Source of the DNA: Alteromonas sp. RKMC-009
GTDB lineage: Bacteria > Pseudomonadota > Gammaproteobacteria > Enterobacterales > Alteromonadaceae
Assembly: GCF_003584565.2 (NCBI RefSeq)
Contig: NZ_CP031010.1
Span: forward strand, 558,001 to 622,000
Direction of reading: 5' to 3'
DNA length: 64,000 nucleotides
In this document: in pieces, positions 27,670-37,500 of the stretch
How the letters are laid out: every line of letters starts with the position of its first letter
Numbering within the stretch: position 1 is the first letter of the stretch
Translations under genes and position numbers: made by a program
Notes under the pieces: model-generated
What the model saw: only the letters and a program-made list of their open reading frames with translations
Database searches by the model: none
Told to the model about the DNA's origin: nothing

Positions 27670-30069
27670 ATGAGCGACGATCCCCATTTTCAGCGAGAAA
27701 AAGAGAAATACGATAATCCGGTAGCAAGCCGTGAGTATTTAATGTCTGTCATGAAAGAGCAGGGCAAGCCCTTGTCTTTTCTAGAAATCTGCTCGCTGGT
27801 GGACGCGTTCGAAGAAGACAGCCGGATTGGCATTCAGCGCCGCCTGCGCGCCATGGAACGTCAGGGCCAGGTGCAGTTTACCAAGCAGAAGAAATATGCG
27901 CTGCAAAACCGTGATGAACTGATCCGTGGCCGTATTATCGGTCACCGTGACGGTTACGGCTTCCTTCGCCCTGAAGACAACAGCGGCGATTTATTTATCA
28001 GTGCGGGACAGATGAATCTGTTCATGCACGACGATTTCGTTGAAGCCCGTGAAAGCGGTACTGACCGCCGTGGACGCCGTGAAGCTTTCATCAATCAGGT
28101 AATTGAACCACGCAGTGAGCCCATTGTCGGCCGGTTCTTCGTAGAAAAGGGCATTGCCGTTGTGATGCCTGATGACAGCCGTCTTCAGCATGAAATTGTT
28201 ATCCCGCCGGAAGCAACGAAAGGTGCCCGTATGGGTCAGGTGGTAGTGGTTGAGATCACCCAGCGTCCCCGCCGTCGCATCAGTCCTGTCGGAAAAATTA
28301 TCGAAATCCTCGGTGACCACATGGCACCCGGCATGGAAATCGAAATGGCGTTGCGTACCTTCGATATCCCTCATGTCTGGCCTGACGCCGTTGAGCGCTA
28401 CGTTAAACGGTTCACTGAAGACGTACCGGAAGAATCTAAAGAAGGACGCATCGATCTGCGTCAGTTACCACTGGTAACGATAGACGGTGAAGATGCCCGT
28501 GACTTCGATGATGCTGTGTTCTGTGAGCCGCTGGATGAAGGGGGCTGGCAGTTGTGGGTGGCCATTGCCGATGTGAGTACCTATGTGAAGCTGGGTACGG
28601 CCCTCGATAAAGAAGCACAGAATCGTGGTAATTCTGTGTATTTCCCTGATCAGGTGATTCCCATGTTGCCGGAAGTACTGTCGAACGGGTTATGTTCACT
28701 GAATCCGGAAGTAGACCGCCTGTGTATGGTCTGTGAAATGACAATCACTGAGCAGGGAAAGCTGGATAAGTATCAGTTTTATGAAGCGGTGATGAACTCT
28801 CACGCCCGTCTGACCTACACCAAAGTGTGGCAGATCCTGGAAGGTGACAAGGAACTTCATCAGCGATACGAGGCTCAGGTGCCTCATCTGCGTAACTTGC
28901 ATGATTTGTATCGGGCATTGAAACGCGCCCGTGCCCAGCGTGGTGCCATCGAGTTTGAAACGCAGGAAAGTAAATTCGTTTTCAATGCTCAGCGCAAGAT
29001 AGAAAACATTGTACCGGTAGTCCGTAACGACGCGCACAAAATGATTGAAGAGTGCATGATCATGGCGAACGTCAGTGCGGCAAAAATGCTGGAGAAGCAC
29101 AACCAGCCTGCGTTATACCGGGTACATGACAAACCTGATGCAGACCGTCTGACGGCATTTACCTCCTATTTAGGAGAAGTAGGCATCCCCCATCGTATCA
29201 CTGAAGGGGCAAGTCCTGCAGATTTCACCGATGTTGTAGATAAGATCAGAGCCCGTCCGGACCAGGAGCTTATTCAAACCATGCTGCTGCGCTCTATGAA
29301 GCAGGCGGTTTACGATTGCGATAACGTAGGACACTTTGGTCTTGCGCTGGACGAGTATGCGCACTTTACCTCGCCAATCCGCCGTTATCCGGACTTAGTG
29401 GTGCACCGCGCCATTAAAGCGATTCTTAAAAAGCAGAAGCAAAAGGTTACTGGCCCGAAAGCGTATACCGTTGAGGAAGTGGAACAACTCGGTGAACAGT
29501 GCTCCATGACCGAACGTCGTGCCGATGATGCTACCCGTGATGTGGCCGACTGGCTCAAGTGCGAGTTTATGCAGGATCACGTGGGTTCTACCTTTGACGG
29601 TGTTGTCAGTTCGGTGACTAACTTCGGTTTGTTTGTGCGTATTACGGACTACCATATTGATGGCCTGGTCCATATTACGTCTCTGGACGATGATTACTAC
29701 CGCTATGATGATGTTAAACAAACTTTGCAAGGTGAATCCGGCGCAAGGCAGTTCCGCTTAGGTGATACTTTGTCGGTCAAAGTGGCAGCGGTGAACCTGG
29801 ATGAAAGAAAGATTGATTTAATTCTCGACGGCACTATGCTGCGCGGCCGCGGTGGTAAAAAAGTGCAGGTGAGAACGGCAGCATCAAAATCTGCCGGCGA
29901 TCGCAGGAACACGACCGACCGCAGAGAAGGCGGAAAATCGTCTGCCACCGGAAAAGGGCGTAAATCGCGGGAGAAAGGTAAAACCGATCGCCGTTCTGAC
30001 AGCAAGAAGCCGGCAACCCGTGCGCCGAAGAAATCCCGTATTAAATCAGGTAAAGGTAAGAAAAAGTAA
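27670..30069 (+). CDS. rnr: Ribonuclease R
   Basis: A 799-residue processive 3'-5' exoribonuclease that degrades structured RNA and works with tmRNA. In order: N-terminal winged helix, cold-shock domains (GRIIGHRDGYGFLRPED), RNB catalytic domain with VTIDGEDARDFDDAVFC (four metal-binding Asp) and FTSPIRRYPDL, an S1 domain (FDGVVSSVTNFGLFVRI), and a Lys/Arg-rich tail of about 75 residues that should bind RNA. ATG 27670 matches the E. coli start MSxDP; the frame opens at 27601 but that part contains the promoter. Directly followed by rlmB. Confidence 0.98.
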   Translation: MSDDPHFQREKEKYDNPVASREYLMSVMKEQGKPLSFLEICSLVDAFEEDSRIGIQRRLRAMERQGQVQFTKQKKYALQNRDELIRGRIIGHRDGYGFLRPEDNSGDLFISAGQMNLFMHDDFVEARESGTDRRGRREAFINQVIEPRSEPIVGRFFVEKGIAVVMPDDSRLQHEIVIPPEATKGARMGQVVVVEITQRPRRRISPVGKIIEILGDHMAPGMEIEMALRTFDIPHVWPDAVERYVKRFTEDVPEESKEGRIDLRQLPLVTIDGEDARDFDDAVFCEPLDEGGWQLWVAIADVSTYVKLGTALDKEAQNRGNSVYFPDQVIPMLPEVLSNGLCSLNPEVDRLCMVCEMTITEQGKLDKYQFYEAVMNSHARLTYTKVWQILEGDKELHQRYEAQVPHLRNLHDLYRALKRARAQRGAIEFETQESKFVFNAQRKIENIVPVVRNDAHKMIEECMIMANVSAAKMLEKHNQPALYRVHDKPDADRLTAFTSYLGEVGIPHRITEGASPADFTDVVDKIRARPDQELIQTMLLRSMKQAVYDCDNVGHFGLALDEYAHFTSPIRRYPDLVVHRAIKAILKKQKQKVTGPKAYTVEEVEQLGEQCSMTERRADDATRDVADWLKCEFMQDHVGSTFDGVVSSVTNFGLFVRITDYHIDGLVHITSLDDDYYRYDDVKQTLQGESGARQFRLGDTLSVKVAAVNLDERKIDLILDGTMLRGRGGKKVQVRTAASKSAGDRRNTTDRREGGKSSATGKGRKSREKGKTDRRSDSKKPATRAPKKSRIKSGKGKKK

Positions 30070-30810
30070 ATGGCGCAACAAGAATGGTTATATGGTCTGC
30101 ATGCCATGCAGTCGGTATTGGAAAACGAGCCGGAGCGGGTACTGGAAGTACTGGTACTCAAAGGCCGTGATGACGACCGTCTCAAGAATATTATTAATCA
30201 GGCCAGACGGTTTGGGATCAGCGTGCAGTTTTGTCAGCGCAAGGTACTCGATGACAAAGTGCAGGGCGAACAGCATCAGGGGGTAGTTGCACGTGCCAAG
30301 CCTGCACGGGCGCTGGATGAAGCCGATCTCGATGCTATCCTGAGCCGTCACGCAGAACCTTTTCTGCTGGTGCTTGATGGTGTTACCGACCCTCATAACA
30401 TTGGCGCCTGTTTACGTACCGCCGACGCTGCCGGTGTGCATGCCTTAATCGTACCCAAGGATAAATCCGGTGGCCTTACTGCAACAGCCAGAAAAGTTGC
30501 CTGTGGTGCCGCAGAGTCTGTTCCGCTTATTCAGGTTACCAACCTTGCCCGTACGCTCAAGCATTTGCAGGAAAAAGGCGTGTGGATTGCCGGTACTGCC
30601 GGAGAAGCTGAACAGCTTATTTATGATGTTGACCTGAAAGGGCCTACAGCGCTGGTAATGGGCGCTGAAGGTAAAGGCATGCGCAGGCTCACCCGTGAAC
30701 ATTGCGACCAGTTAGTCAAATTACCCATGGCTGGTGCCGTATCGTCACTCAATGTGTCGGTGGCGACGGGGGTGTGTTTGTACGAAATAGTCAGGCAACG
30801 TCAGAGCTGA
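30070..30810 (+). CDS. rlmB: 23S rRNA (guanosine-2251-2'-O)-methyltransferase RlmB
   Basis: A 246-residue SPOUT-class methyltransferase modifying G2251 in the peptidyl-transferase centre. N-terminal substrate domain with [14 protein letters not shown], then the knotted domain with [41 protein letters not shown] and [19 protein letters not shown] follows the rnr stop without a gap (TAAATG), implying translational coupling; rnr-rlmB is the E. coli order too. Confidence 0.98.
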   Translation: MAQQEWLYGLHAMQSVLENEPERVLEVLVLKGRDDDRLKNIINQARRFGISVQFCQRKVLDDKVQGEQHQGVVARAKPARALDEADLDAILSRHAEPFLLVLDGVTDPHNIGACLRTADAAGVHALIVPKDKSGGLTATARKVACGAAESVPLIQVTNLARTLKHLQEKGVWIAGTAGEAEQLIYDVDLKGPTALVMGAEGKGMRRLTREHCDQLVKLPMAGAVSSLNVSVATGVCLYEIVRQRQS

Positions 30811-30819
30811 TTTCAAATT

Positions 30820-30844
30820 AAGGCCACATTTTGTGGCCTTTTTT
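30820..30844 (+). terminator. Intrinsic terminator of rnr-rlmB
   Basis: AAGGCCACA pairs with TGTGGCCTT and runs into a T-tract, 10 bases after the rlmB stop. Confidence 0.9.
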
Positions 30845-30934
30845 ATACCCGCAGTCCGCACTCTGACGGGCATTTACTTAGGTATAATATTCATTTATTT
30901 TTAATATTTAATTAAATAGTTCTTAAAAAAATAC

Positions 30935-30949
30935 TGAGAATCATTATTA
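30935..30949 (+). promoter_or_regulatory. Fur box upstream of the siderophore receptor
   Basis: TGAGAATCATTATTA matches the 7-1-7 Fur consensus TGATAATNATTATCA at 12 of 14 defined positions. It lies 38 bases before the receptor start; a TATAAT element is at 30883-30888. Iron-repressed expression of the receptor is inferred. Confidence 0.7.
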
Positions 30950-30986
30950 TTACCGCGTCAGGACCAACCAACAGGTAATAATCATT

Positions 30987-33104
30987 GTGAAAAAGTCTAT
31001 TTTGTCACTCAGTATTCTCTCCGCCCTTTGTTTGTCAGGCAACGTCGTTGCTCAGGAACAGGCTAAGGTTGAGGCGCAGGAAGAAAGTGTAGAACGTATC
31101 ACTATCCGCGGTGCCTTCTTCGGCCAGCAGGTCGCAGACGCGGTGAAAACACCCACGTTATTGCTGAATGTGCCGCAGTCAGCGTCTATTATCGGTGAAG
31201 CACAAATTGAAGAGCAGGGTCTGTTCAGCGTTGCTGATGCTATGCAATATACCCCGGGTGTCAGTATCGGGTTGGGTGAAGATCACCGGGACCAGATCAC
31301 TATTCGCGGTCAGAACACCACTGCTGACTTCTTTGTTGATGGTTTACGGGATGATGTGCAGTATTTCCGTCCGCTCTATAACGTAGAGCGTATTGAAATC
31401 ATGCGTGGCTCCAATGCTCTGTTATTTGGCCGCGGTGGCGGTGGTGGTGTGGTTAACCGTGTAACCAAAACCGCTGATGTATCATCAGACTTCACAGTAC
31501 TGAGTGGTAACATCGATACGTTCAGTGCCGGCGGCATTACCTTTGATACCAATGTCGTTATCGATAAAGACCAGGCATTCCGTCTGAATGCAGCCGCAGA
31601 CAGTGTTGATAATCACCGCGATTTTAAAGATGGCAGCCGTTATGCTTTTAATCCGACCTGGTATCTTGCGCTGAGCGACGTCACTTCTTTGAATGCATCT
31701 TATGAGTATGTGAACGATGACAGGCTGGTGGACAGAGGGATCCCGTCGTTGAACGGAAAGCCGTTAAATGGCGTTTACGATACATTCTTTGGTGATAAGG
31801 ATTTCAACAACACCACGCTGGAAGCCCACATCGCCCGTGTAAAGCTGGATCATAAATTATCAGCGGAGTGGTCAGTGAATACTACTGTGCAGTTTGCTGA
31901 CTACGACAAGGCTTATCAGAACTTGTATCCCACTGCCTTCGATGATGAATCCCAGTTGGTCACTCTCGACGGCTACCGCGATACCACACAGCGGGAAAAC
32001 TTCCTGTGGCAGCTTAACGCTATTGGTCAGTTCGATACCGGGGCAGTTTCTCACACTGTACTGGCCGGTGCTGAATATGCGGATCAGAGCACAGAGAATG
32101 CGCGCCTGGACAATCAGTTCCTTGAAAATGGCAGTGACAAACTGTCATTCATGTTCAGCGATCCCCTTGTGGTTCCGGCACACACATTAACCGCTCCGGT
32201 ACGAGACCGTGCGTCTGATGTCAGTGTGGTTTCTGCTTTTGTGCAGGATGAAATCGGCCTGAGTGAAAACTGGGTACTGGTTGCCGGTTTGCGATACGAC
32301 AGCTTTGATATTGATGTTACCGATCAGATTGAAATTAACGATGGCGCAGAAGATGGCAACAACGGTTTGCTGTCCAGTGATGACAGTGAAATCTCTCCCC
32401 GCTTTGGTGTGATTTTTAAACCGGCGGAAGATATTTCACTGTACGCCAGTTACAGTGTGTCGTTCCTGCCACGCTCCGGCGATCAGTTCCTTACTTTGTC
32501 ATTGAGTTCTGCGGCTCTGGATGCTGAAGAGTTCAGGAATACGGAAGTGGGCTTTAAATGGAACCTGACTGATTCACTGAACCTTTCTGCGGCCGCATTC
32601 AAAGTGGAAAGAGAAAACGGTGCCACAGTGGATCCGGACAATCCTGAGGTGTCACAACTGACCGGCACAGAAACACAGGGCTTCGAGTTGCAGTTGTCGG
32701 GATATATCACAGATTCATGGTCTGTGACCGGCGGTTACAGCTACCTCGATGGCAACCAGACCAGTGTTTCCGGCGCCGGTTCCGGTGAAGGTCAGCGACT
32801 GGCACAACTGCCGGAGCATATGTTCAGTGTGTGGAACAAATTCCTGATTGACGAGAAGTGGCAATGGGGACTGGGTATTGTTCATCAGTCAGAGCAGTAT
32901 GCGTCTTTGAGTAACAATGTGACTTTACCTTCCTTTACACGCTTTGATGCTGCTGTGTTCTATACTCACAGCGATGCATTGTCATTGCAGCTCAACGTGA
33001 ATAACGTGCTTGATACGCAGTATTTCCCCTCAGCACACAATGACAACAACATCAGTACAGGCGCGCCGCTGCACGCAAGAGTTGCAGCGACTTACCGCTT
33101 CTGA
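30987..33104 (+). CDS. TonB-dependent siderophore receptor
   Basis: A 705-residue outer-membrane receptor that imports ferric siderophore using TonB energy. Signal peptide (MKKSILSLSILSALCLSGNVVAQ), a TonB-box-like ERITIRG near residue 40, the plug domain (about 55-155) with LLNVPQSASII, ADAMQYTPGVSIG, ITIRGQNTTADFFVDGLRDDVQYFRPLYNVERIEIMRGSNALLFGRGGGGGVVNRVTK, and a 22-strand barrel ending in the C-terminal aromatic signature VAATYRF. The pattern resembles the Fiu/catecholate group. Preceded by a Fur box and followed by its own terminator. Confidence 0.94.
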   Translation: MKKSILSLSILSALCLSGNVVAQEQAKVEAQEESVERITIRGAFFGQQVADAVKTPTLLLNVPQSASIIGEAQIEEQGLFSVADAMQYTPGVSIGLGEDHRDQITIRGQNTTADFFVDGLRDDVQYFRPLYNVERIEIMRGSNALLFGRGGGGGVVNRVTKTADVSSDFTVLSGNIDTFSAGGITFDTNVVIDKDQAFRLNAAADSVDNHRDFKDGSRYAFNPTWYLALSDVTSLNASYEYVNDDRLVDRGIPSLNGKPLNGVYDTFFGDKDFNNTTLEAHIARVKLDHKLSAEWSVNTTVQFADYDKAYQNLYPTAFDDESQLVTLDGYRDTTQRENFLWQLNAIGQFDTGAVSHTVLAGAEYADQSTENARLDNQFLENGSDKLSFMFSDPLVVPAHTLTAPVRDRASDVSVVSAFVQDEIGLSENWVLVAGLRYDSFDIDVTDQIEINDGAEDGNNGLLSSDDSEISPRFGVIFKPAEDISLYASYSVSFLPRSGDQFLTLSLSSAALDAEEFRNTEVGFKWNLTDSLNLSAAAFKVERENGATVDPDNPEVSQLTGTETQGFELQLSGYITDSWSVTGGYSYLDGNQTSVSGAGSGEGQRLAQLPEHMFSVWNKFLIDEKWQWGLGIVHQSEQYASLSNNVTLPSFTRFDAAVFYTHSDALSLQLNVNNVLDTQYFPSAHNDNNISTGAPLHARVAATYRF

Positions 33105-33141
33105 GCTGATTAATAAGCTTATTTTCAGCATACAGTGAAAT

Positions 33142-33164
33142 GGCCGGTGTTTACCGGCCGTTTT
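33142..33164 (+). terminator. Intrinsic terminator of the receptor gene
   Basis: GGCCGGT-GTTT-ACCGGCC followed by GTTTTG, 38 bases after the receptor stop. Confidence 0.85.
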
Positions 33165-33335
33165 GTTGCTTAAATGGATCAAATTGTTCGATTCTTCAGT
33201 TCAATGTAAACAGTGCAAAGATTGCGTAAATCGTCGAACTGACGCGGGTTTCAGAGAGACTTAACGGGGTAAAATAACGACGTTCCGGTTAATCCGGACA
33301 TCAATCACTACTTTCAGTTAAGGATTTACGTTTTT

Positions 33336-34712
33336 ATGGTATCCCGCACACTTAAGTCGCTTATTAAGTTGTTTGCTGCCGTTGGCGTTGCTGTTGGCCT
33401 GACCGCCTGCGGCGGGTCAGACAGCAGTTCAGACTACTCGTACGCATACATTCAGTTTTACAATGCTTCACCTAACGGGGCAACTGTCACAATGCGTGAA
33501 GTTGACGGCGACGATTTAGGTTCTGCACAATTCGGTGACACAACCTCACTGATTTCAGCTGATTCCGGTGACCTGGAATTGGAATTCATCCGCACCGATT
33601 CTGACGATCAGGAAATCCTGCTTGAAGAGATGACGGTCAACCTCAGCACCGGTTACAAAACGTTGATCGTTCTGAGCGGTGATTTCAGTCAGCCTGAATT
33701 CATCGAATACAAATTTGAGCGTGAGTCTTTAGATGACCACTTCCGTCTGTTCGTTACCAGCATGATGGTGGATGAATCTCAGTACGATTTTTACCTGGCA
33801 GAAGACGGCGACCCGTTTGAAGCGGCAAACTATCTGGGTACTGTGTCTTATCAGGAATTGTCTGAAATGACTTTCTGGGATCCGGATGACGACAGTGACG
33901 ATTTTGACTCGGGTGAATACACGATTTATCTGACACAGCCGGGCTCTACCGACGTGGTTTTCGAATCGCAAACACTGGATTTCACCTACGATACTGAATA
34001 TGTTCTGGCAATCCGCGATATCAGTGGTGCCATTCAGGCCGGTATGTCTGTAGATACTATTCTGAACTCGTCTTACGTAACAAACATCACAGACGTAGAT
34101 GCAGACGCACAATACCGTATCTATAACAGCACAGAATCCACATCACCGCTGACGGTTACCTTCGGTGGTAATGACGGTGAAGAAGACACTGAATTCACAT
34201 TGTCTGCCGGTGAACTGTCTGACTTTACCGAAATCAAATACGGCGACTACCGTGTCACTGTGCAAACTGAAGACGGCAGTGCAACAGCGCTGACTAACAA
34301 GCTGATCACCCTTAATCAGGGCGAAAGTAAGGCGATTATGATTTACGAAGCTGACGGCAAACTGGCTGCAGCAACGTTTGTTGAAAGTGGTCTGCCCCAG
34401 TCTTACGACAAAACCGTTAACTTCATCAATCTGGTAAGCGATTTCGATAATATCGATTTCTATCTGGTGCGCAGCGACGAAACTATCGACACTGCTGATT
34501 ACTACACCATGAATCTTGAGCTTGCTGAAAGCAGCACACTGGTTCTGCCTTCTGACTACTACGAAATCATCGCAGTATATGAAGACGAAAACGATGAACA
34601 GGTACTGCTTGACCGTACTGCACTGTACGGTTTCACAGAAGAAGAAAACTACATCGTTACTGTAGAGCCTGCAGATACAGCAACAGGGTATGAAATCAAC
34701 GTATTGTACTGA
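33336..34712 (+). CDS. Acidic lipoprotein with DUF4397-like repeats
   Basis: A 458-residue predicted lipoprotein. The signal peptide KLFAAVGVAVGLTAC has a clear lipobox LTAC (Cys about residue 25) followed by Gly-Gly-Ser and a Ser-rich linker. The mature part is strongly acidic with three or four beta-rich repeats that begin like YIQFYNASPNG, YRIYNSTESTSPLTVTF and VNFINLVSDFDNIDFYL, the pattern of DUF4397 domains. Such domains occur in surface or periplasmic proteins of unknown function. It has its own terminator and no obvious partner. Confidence 0.75.
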   Translation: MVSRTLKSLIKLFAAVGVAVGLTACGGSDSSSDYSYAYIQFYNASPNGATVTMREVDGDDLGSAQFGDTTSLISADSGDLELEFIRTDSDDQEILLEEMTVNLSTGYKTLIVLSGDFSQPEFIEYKFERESLDDHFRLFVTSMMVDESQYDFYLAEDGDPFEAANYLGTVSYQELSEMTFWDPDDDSDDFDSGEYTIYLTQPGSTDVVFESQTLDFTYDTEYVLAIRDISGAIQAGMSVDTILNSSYVTNITDVDADAQYRIYNSTESTSPLTVTFGGNDGEEDTEFTLSAGELSDFTEIKYGDYRVTVQTEDGSATALTNKLITLNQGESKAIMIYEADGKLAAATFVESGLPQSYDKTVNFINLVSDFDNIDFYLVRSDETIDTADYYTMNLELAESSTLVLPSDYYEIIAVYEDENDEQVLLDRTALYGFTEEENYIVTVEPADTATGYEINVLY

Positions 34713-34755
34713 TACGTGATTAACGAAAGCACCGGCGCCCCTTTCCGGTGAACAG

Positions 34756-34797
34756 CGGGGTGGAAACAGGGAATGTTTCCACCCCGTTTTATTTTGT
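34756..34797 (+). terminator. Strong intrinsic terminator after the acidic lipoprotein
   Basis: A perfect 13-bp stem, CGGGGTGGAAACA with TGTTTCCACCCCG, followed by TTTTATTTT. Confidence 0.93.
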
Positions 34798-34841
34798 GTG
34801 TTAATCTTTAAGGAGAGTCCTAAGCGTTCATACGGGGCAAT

Positions 34842-36899
34842 ATGAAACTGATAAAAGCGCTACATGCTATTTCTGCAGACGGTAAAAGCTCGACTGAAGA
34901 CAAATTGAAACGGCTGTTACAGCTTGGTCTTGATGCCTTCGACATGGAGCTTGGCATCGTCAGTCATATCAAAGACGGCGTCTATACGGTCGTTTCTGCC
35001 ATTTCTCCCGAAGATGCGCTCCAGAAGGGCGACAGTTTTGAACTGAAAAATACCTACTGCCGTGACACCCTGGCAGCTGACGGTATTGTCGCTTATCACG
35101 ATGCTGAAAAATCCCCCGGCGTGTCTCATCCTGCTTATCAGGCTTTTGCGCTTAAAAGCTATATCGGTATTCCTTATTTCGTCAACGGCGAACGCTACGG
35201 CACAGTGAATTTCTCCCGGGTTGATGCCAAAGAACGTCAGTTCGACAATGACGAGCTTGATTACATTGTGCTTCTGGCCGAATGGGTAGGCACTGAGATT
35301 GCCCGTGAGCATCAGCTTCAGGCCATCGTCGAACAGCAAAAAGCATTACAGCATCAGCATTTGCTGCATTTACAGATGTCAGAGCTGGCACGGGTGGGAA
35401 CCTGGGAAATGAACCGCAATACCGGTGAAATCTCATTGTCTGATTCTCTGGTAAAACTGTTCGAAATCCCCGAAGGGGATCACATCACCTTCGACACCAT
35501 GCAACGGGTGGTAAAACACGACAAAGACGTGGAAGTCTTGCGGGGACTCATGGAAAAGTCCGTTGAAGATGAAGCCCCCTGGTCTCATGAGTTCGAAGCT
35601 GTTTCACTGGGCGGCCGGCAATACTGGGTACAGACTCAGGGGGCTGTTGACACCAGTGATCCTGACAATATCCGGTTTTTCGGTGCTACGCAGGATGTGA
35701 CCCACAGAATACTAGTTGCCAGGGAACTGGAGAACCGCCGTCATGTGGCGGAGCAGGCACTGGAGTCGCGGAGCCTTTTTCTGGCGAACATGAGCCATGA
35801 AATCAGAACGCCCATCAATGGTATCGTCGGTATGCTGGAGGCCCTGAAAAAAACGTCGTTGACGGAGCAGCAAAACAAATTTTGTAAACTTGCAGGGGAG
35901 AGTGCGTCCAGTTTGCTGCAAATCGTTAATGATGTGCTGGATTTCTCAAAAATAGATGCCGGAGGTCTGGAGCTTGAAAGCATTCCGGTGAACTTAAGCC
36001 GCATTGCTGAAGAACAATACCGGCTGTTCTCTATGCCGGCTCAGAAAAAGCAACTTTCATTGACCCTCGATACCCGTGGTACTGACGATCTGGTCTTTCT
36101 AACAGATCCAACACGCATAAGGCAAATTTTTACAAACCTCATCAGTAATGCGATTAAATTTACTGACCGTGGTGAAATAAATATCAAACTGAAAGCGATT
36201 AAGCAGGCCCGCCAGCAGTATCTGGTTCAGATTATGATCCGTGATGAAGGAATTGGTATCGCACCGGAACATCAGGCGGCCATATTTTCACCGTTCAGAC
36301 AGGGCGACAGCAATACGACAAGACGCTTTGGTGGCACAGGACTGGGCTTGTCGATTGTGTCTCAGATAGCCGCGCACATGCATGGCGGTATTCGTGTTAA
36401 CAGTAAACCCGGAGAAGGGGCAACGTTTATCGTTGCGCTGAAGCTGAATGAAGCGTCAGACCATGAAAATGAAACAGAAGACGCAGGTGACATACTGAGA
36501 CCGGCGGACCTGGCAGGAAAGCGGGTACTGGTAGTTGAAGATAACGAGATCAATCAGATAGTCGTAAAAGAGCAGCTCAAAGAATTCAGTGTCGTGTGTG
36601 ATATTGCCGGCCATGGCGCTGAAGCCATTGAGATGGTGATCAGAAGCATCGCCGGTAACCATCCTTATGATTTGATATTAATGGATTGCCAGATGCCAGT
36701 CATGGACGGTTACGAAGCATCGAAAAAGATTCGTCAGCTTGGCGGACAGGCAGAGATTGTCCCTATCATTGCTCTGACTGCAAATGTGCTGGTGGGTGAA
36801 CGGGAAAAATGCTTACTTGCCGGTATGAATGACTATTTAACTAAACCCGTCGATAAAGAACAGTTTACCCGCTGTTTGCATCGATATTTACTCGCCTAG
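34842..36899 (+). CDS. Cytosolic hybrid sensor histidine kinase (GAF-PAS-HisKA-HATPase-REC)
   Basis: A 685-residue hybrid kinase without any membrane segment. Order: GAF domain (about 15-165) with AYHDAEKSPGVSHPAYQ; a helical linker; PAS domain (about 185-285); HisKA with the phospho-His in ANMSHEIRTPINGIVG (about His319); HATPase with N box NLISNAIKF, G1 RDEGIGIAPE and G2 FGGTGLGLSIV; and a C-terminal receiver with LILMDCQMPVMDGYE (phospho-Asp about 615) and LTKPVDKEQF. No Hpt or output domain is present, so the phosphate must pass to an Hpt protein encoded elsewhere. It sits just upstream of the ribosomal spc operon on the same strand; there is no sign of functional linkage. Confidence 0.93.
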   Translation: MKLIKALHAISADGKSSTEDKLKRLLQLGLDAFDMELGIVSHIKDGVYTVVSAISPEDALQKGDSFELKNTYCRDTLAADGIVAYHDAEKSPGVSHPAYQAFALKSYIGIPYFVNGERYGTVNFSRVDAKERQFDNDELDYIVLLAEWVGTEIAREHQLQAIVEQQKALQHQHLLHLQMSELARVGTWEMNRNTGEISLSDSLVKLFEIPEGDHITFDTMQRVVKHDKDVEVLRGLMEKSVEDEAPWSHEFEAVSLGGRQYWVQTQGAVDTSDPDNIRFFGATQDVTHRILVARELENRRHVAEQALESRSLFLANMSHEIRTPINGIVGMLEALKKTSLTEQQNKFCKLAGESASSLLQIVNDVLDFSKIDAGGLELESIPVNLSRIAEEQYRLFSMPAQKKQLSLTLDTRGTDDLVFLTDPTRIRQIFTNLISNAIKFTDRGEINIKLKAIKQARQQYLVQIMIRDEGIGIAPEHQAAIFSPFRQGDSNTTRRFGGTGLGLSIVSQIAAHMHGGIRVNSKPGEGATFIVALKLNEASDHENETEDAGDILRPADLAGKRVLVVEDNEINQIVVKEQLKEFSVVCDIAGHGAEAIEMVIRSIAGNHPYDLILMDCQMPVMDGYEASKKIRQLGGQAEIVPIIALTANVLVGEREKCLLAGMNDYLTKPVDKEQFTRCLHRYLLA

Positions 36900-37005
36900 C
36901 ATACCTATTCACAGCCACGGCCATTAAGGTGCACAGCCCCGGTAACACCGTAAGCAAATCGTCTAAAATTAATTCAAAAACGCACTATCACTTCTCAATC
37001 TTTTC

Positions 37006-37071
37006 TGTTATAGTTTCGCGCCCTTTTTATGGGGGTATGTACATAAAAGCGGCAATATCTGCTGCTTTTAT
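37006..37071 (+). promoter_or_regulatory. spc operon promoter and leader hairpin
   Basis: TG-T-TATAGT (37006-37014) is an extended -10 element about 105 bases before rplN. The leader it produces contains ATAAAAGC-13-GCTTTTAT (37043-37071) with an inner GCA/TGC pairing. Such a leader may regulate the operon or mark a processing site. A separate promoter fits with the absence of the S10 operon upstream. Confidence 0.5.
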
Positions 37072-37119
37072 CAGCGCAAACGACTCGAGAGAGTCTTAAT
37101 TATCGAGCGGAGCACTAAC

Positions 37120-37488
37120 ATGATCCAAATGCAAACTAACCTGGATGTAGCCGACAACAGCGGCGCTCGCAGGGTTCAGTGTATTAAGGTTCTTGGTGGC
37201 TCGCATCGCCGTTATGCAGGTATCGGTGACATCATCAAAGTTACTGTTAAGGAAGCAATTCCTCGCGGTAAAGTAAAAAAAGGTGACGTACTGAACGCAG
37301 TGGTGGTGCGTACTAGAAAAGGCGTTCGTCGTGCAGATGGTTCTACCATCCGTTTTGACGCAAACGCGGCTGTATTGTTAAACAACAATAAGCAACCTAT
37401 TGGTACGCGTATCTTTGGACCGGTTACACGTGAGCTGAGAAGTGACAACTTCATGAAAATCATCTCACTGGCCCCAGAGGTACTATAA
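37120..37488 (+). CDS. rplN: 50S ribosomal protein L14
   Basis: A 122-residue protein at the subunit interface of the 50S. Recognised from [20 protein letters not shown], the universally conserved N-terminus, and [11 protein letters not shown]. First gene of the spc operon here; in E. coli it follows rpsQ of the S10 operon, but no rpsQ lies upstream in this window. Confidence 0.99.
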   Translation: MIQMQTNLDVADNSGARRVQCIKVLGGSHRRYAGIGDIIKVTVKEAIPRGKVKKGDVLNAVVVRTRKGVRRADGSTIRFDANAAVLLNNNKQPIGTRIFGPVTRELRSDNFMKIISLAPEVL

Positions 37489-37500
37489 GGAGTCACGATA

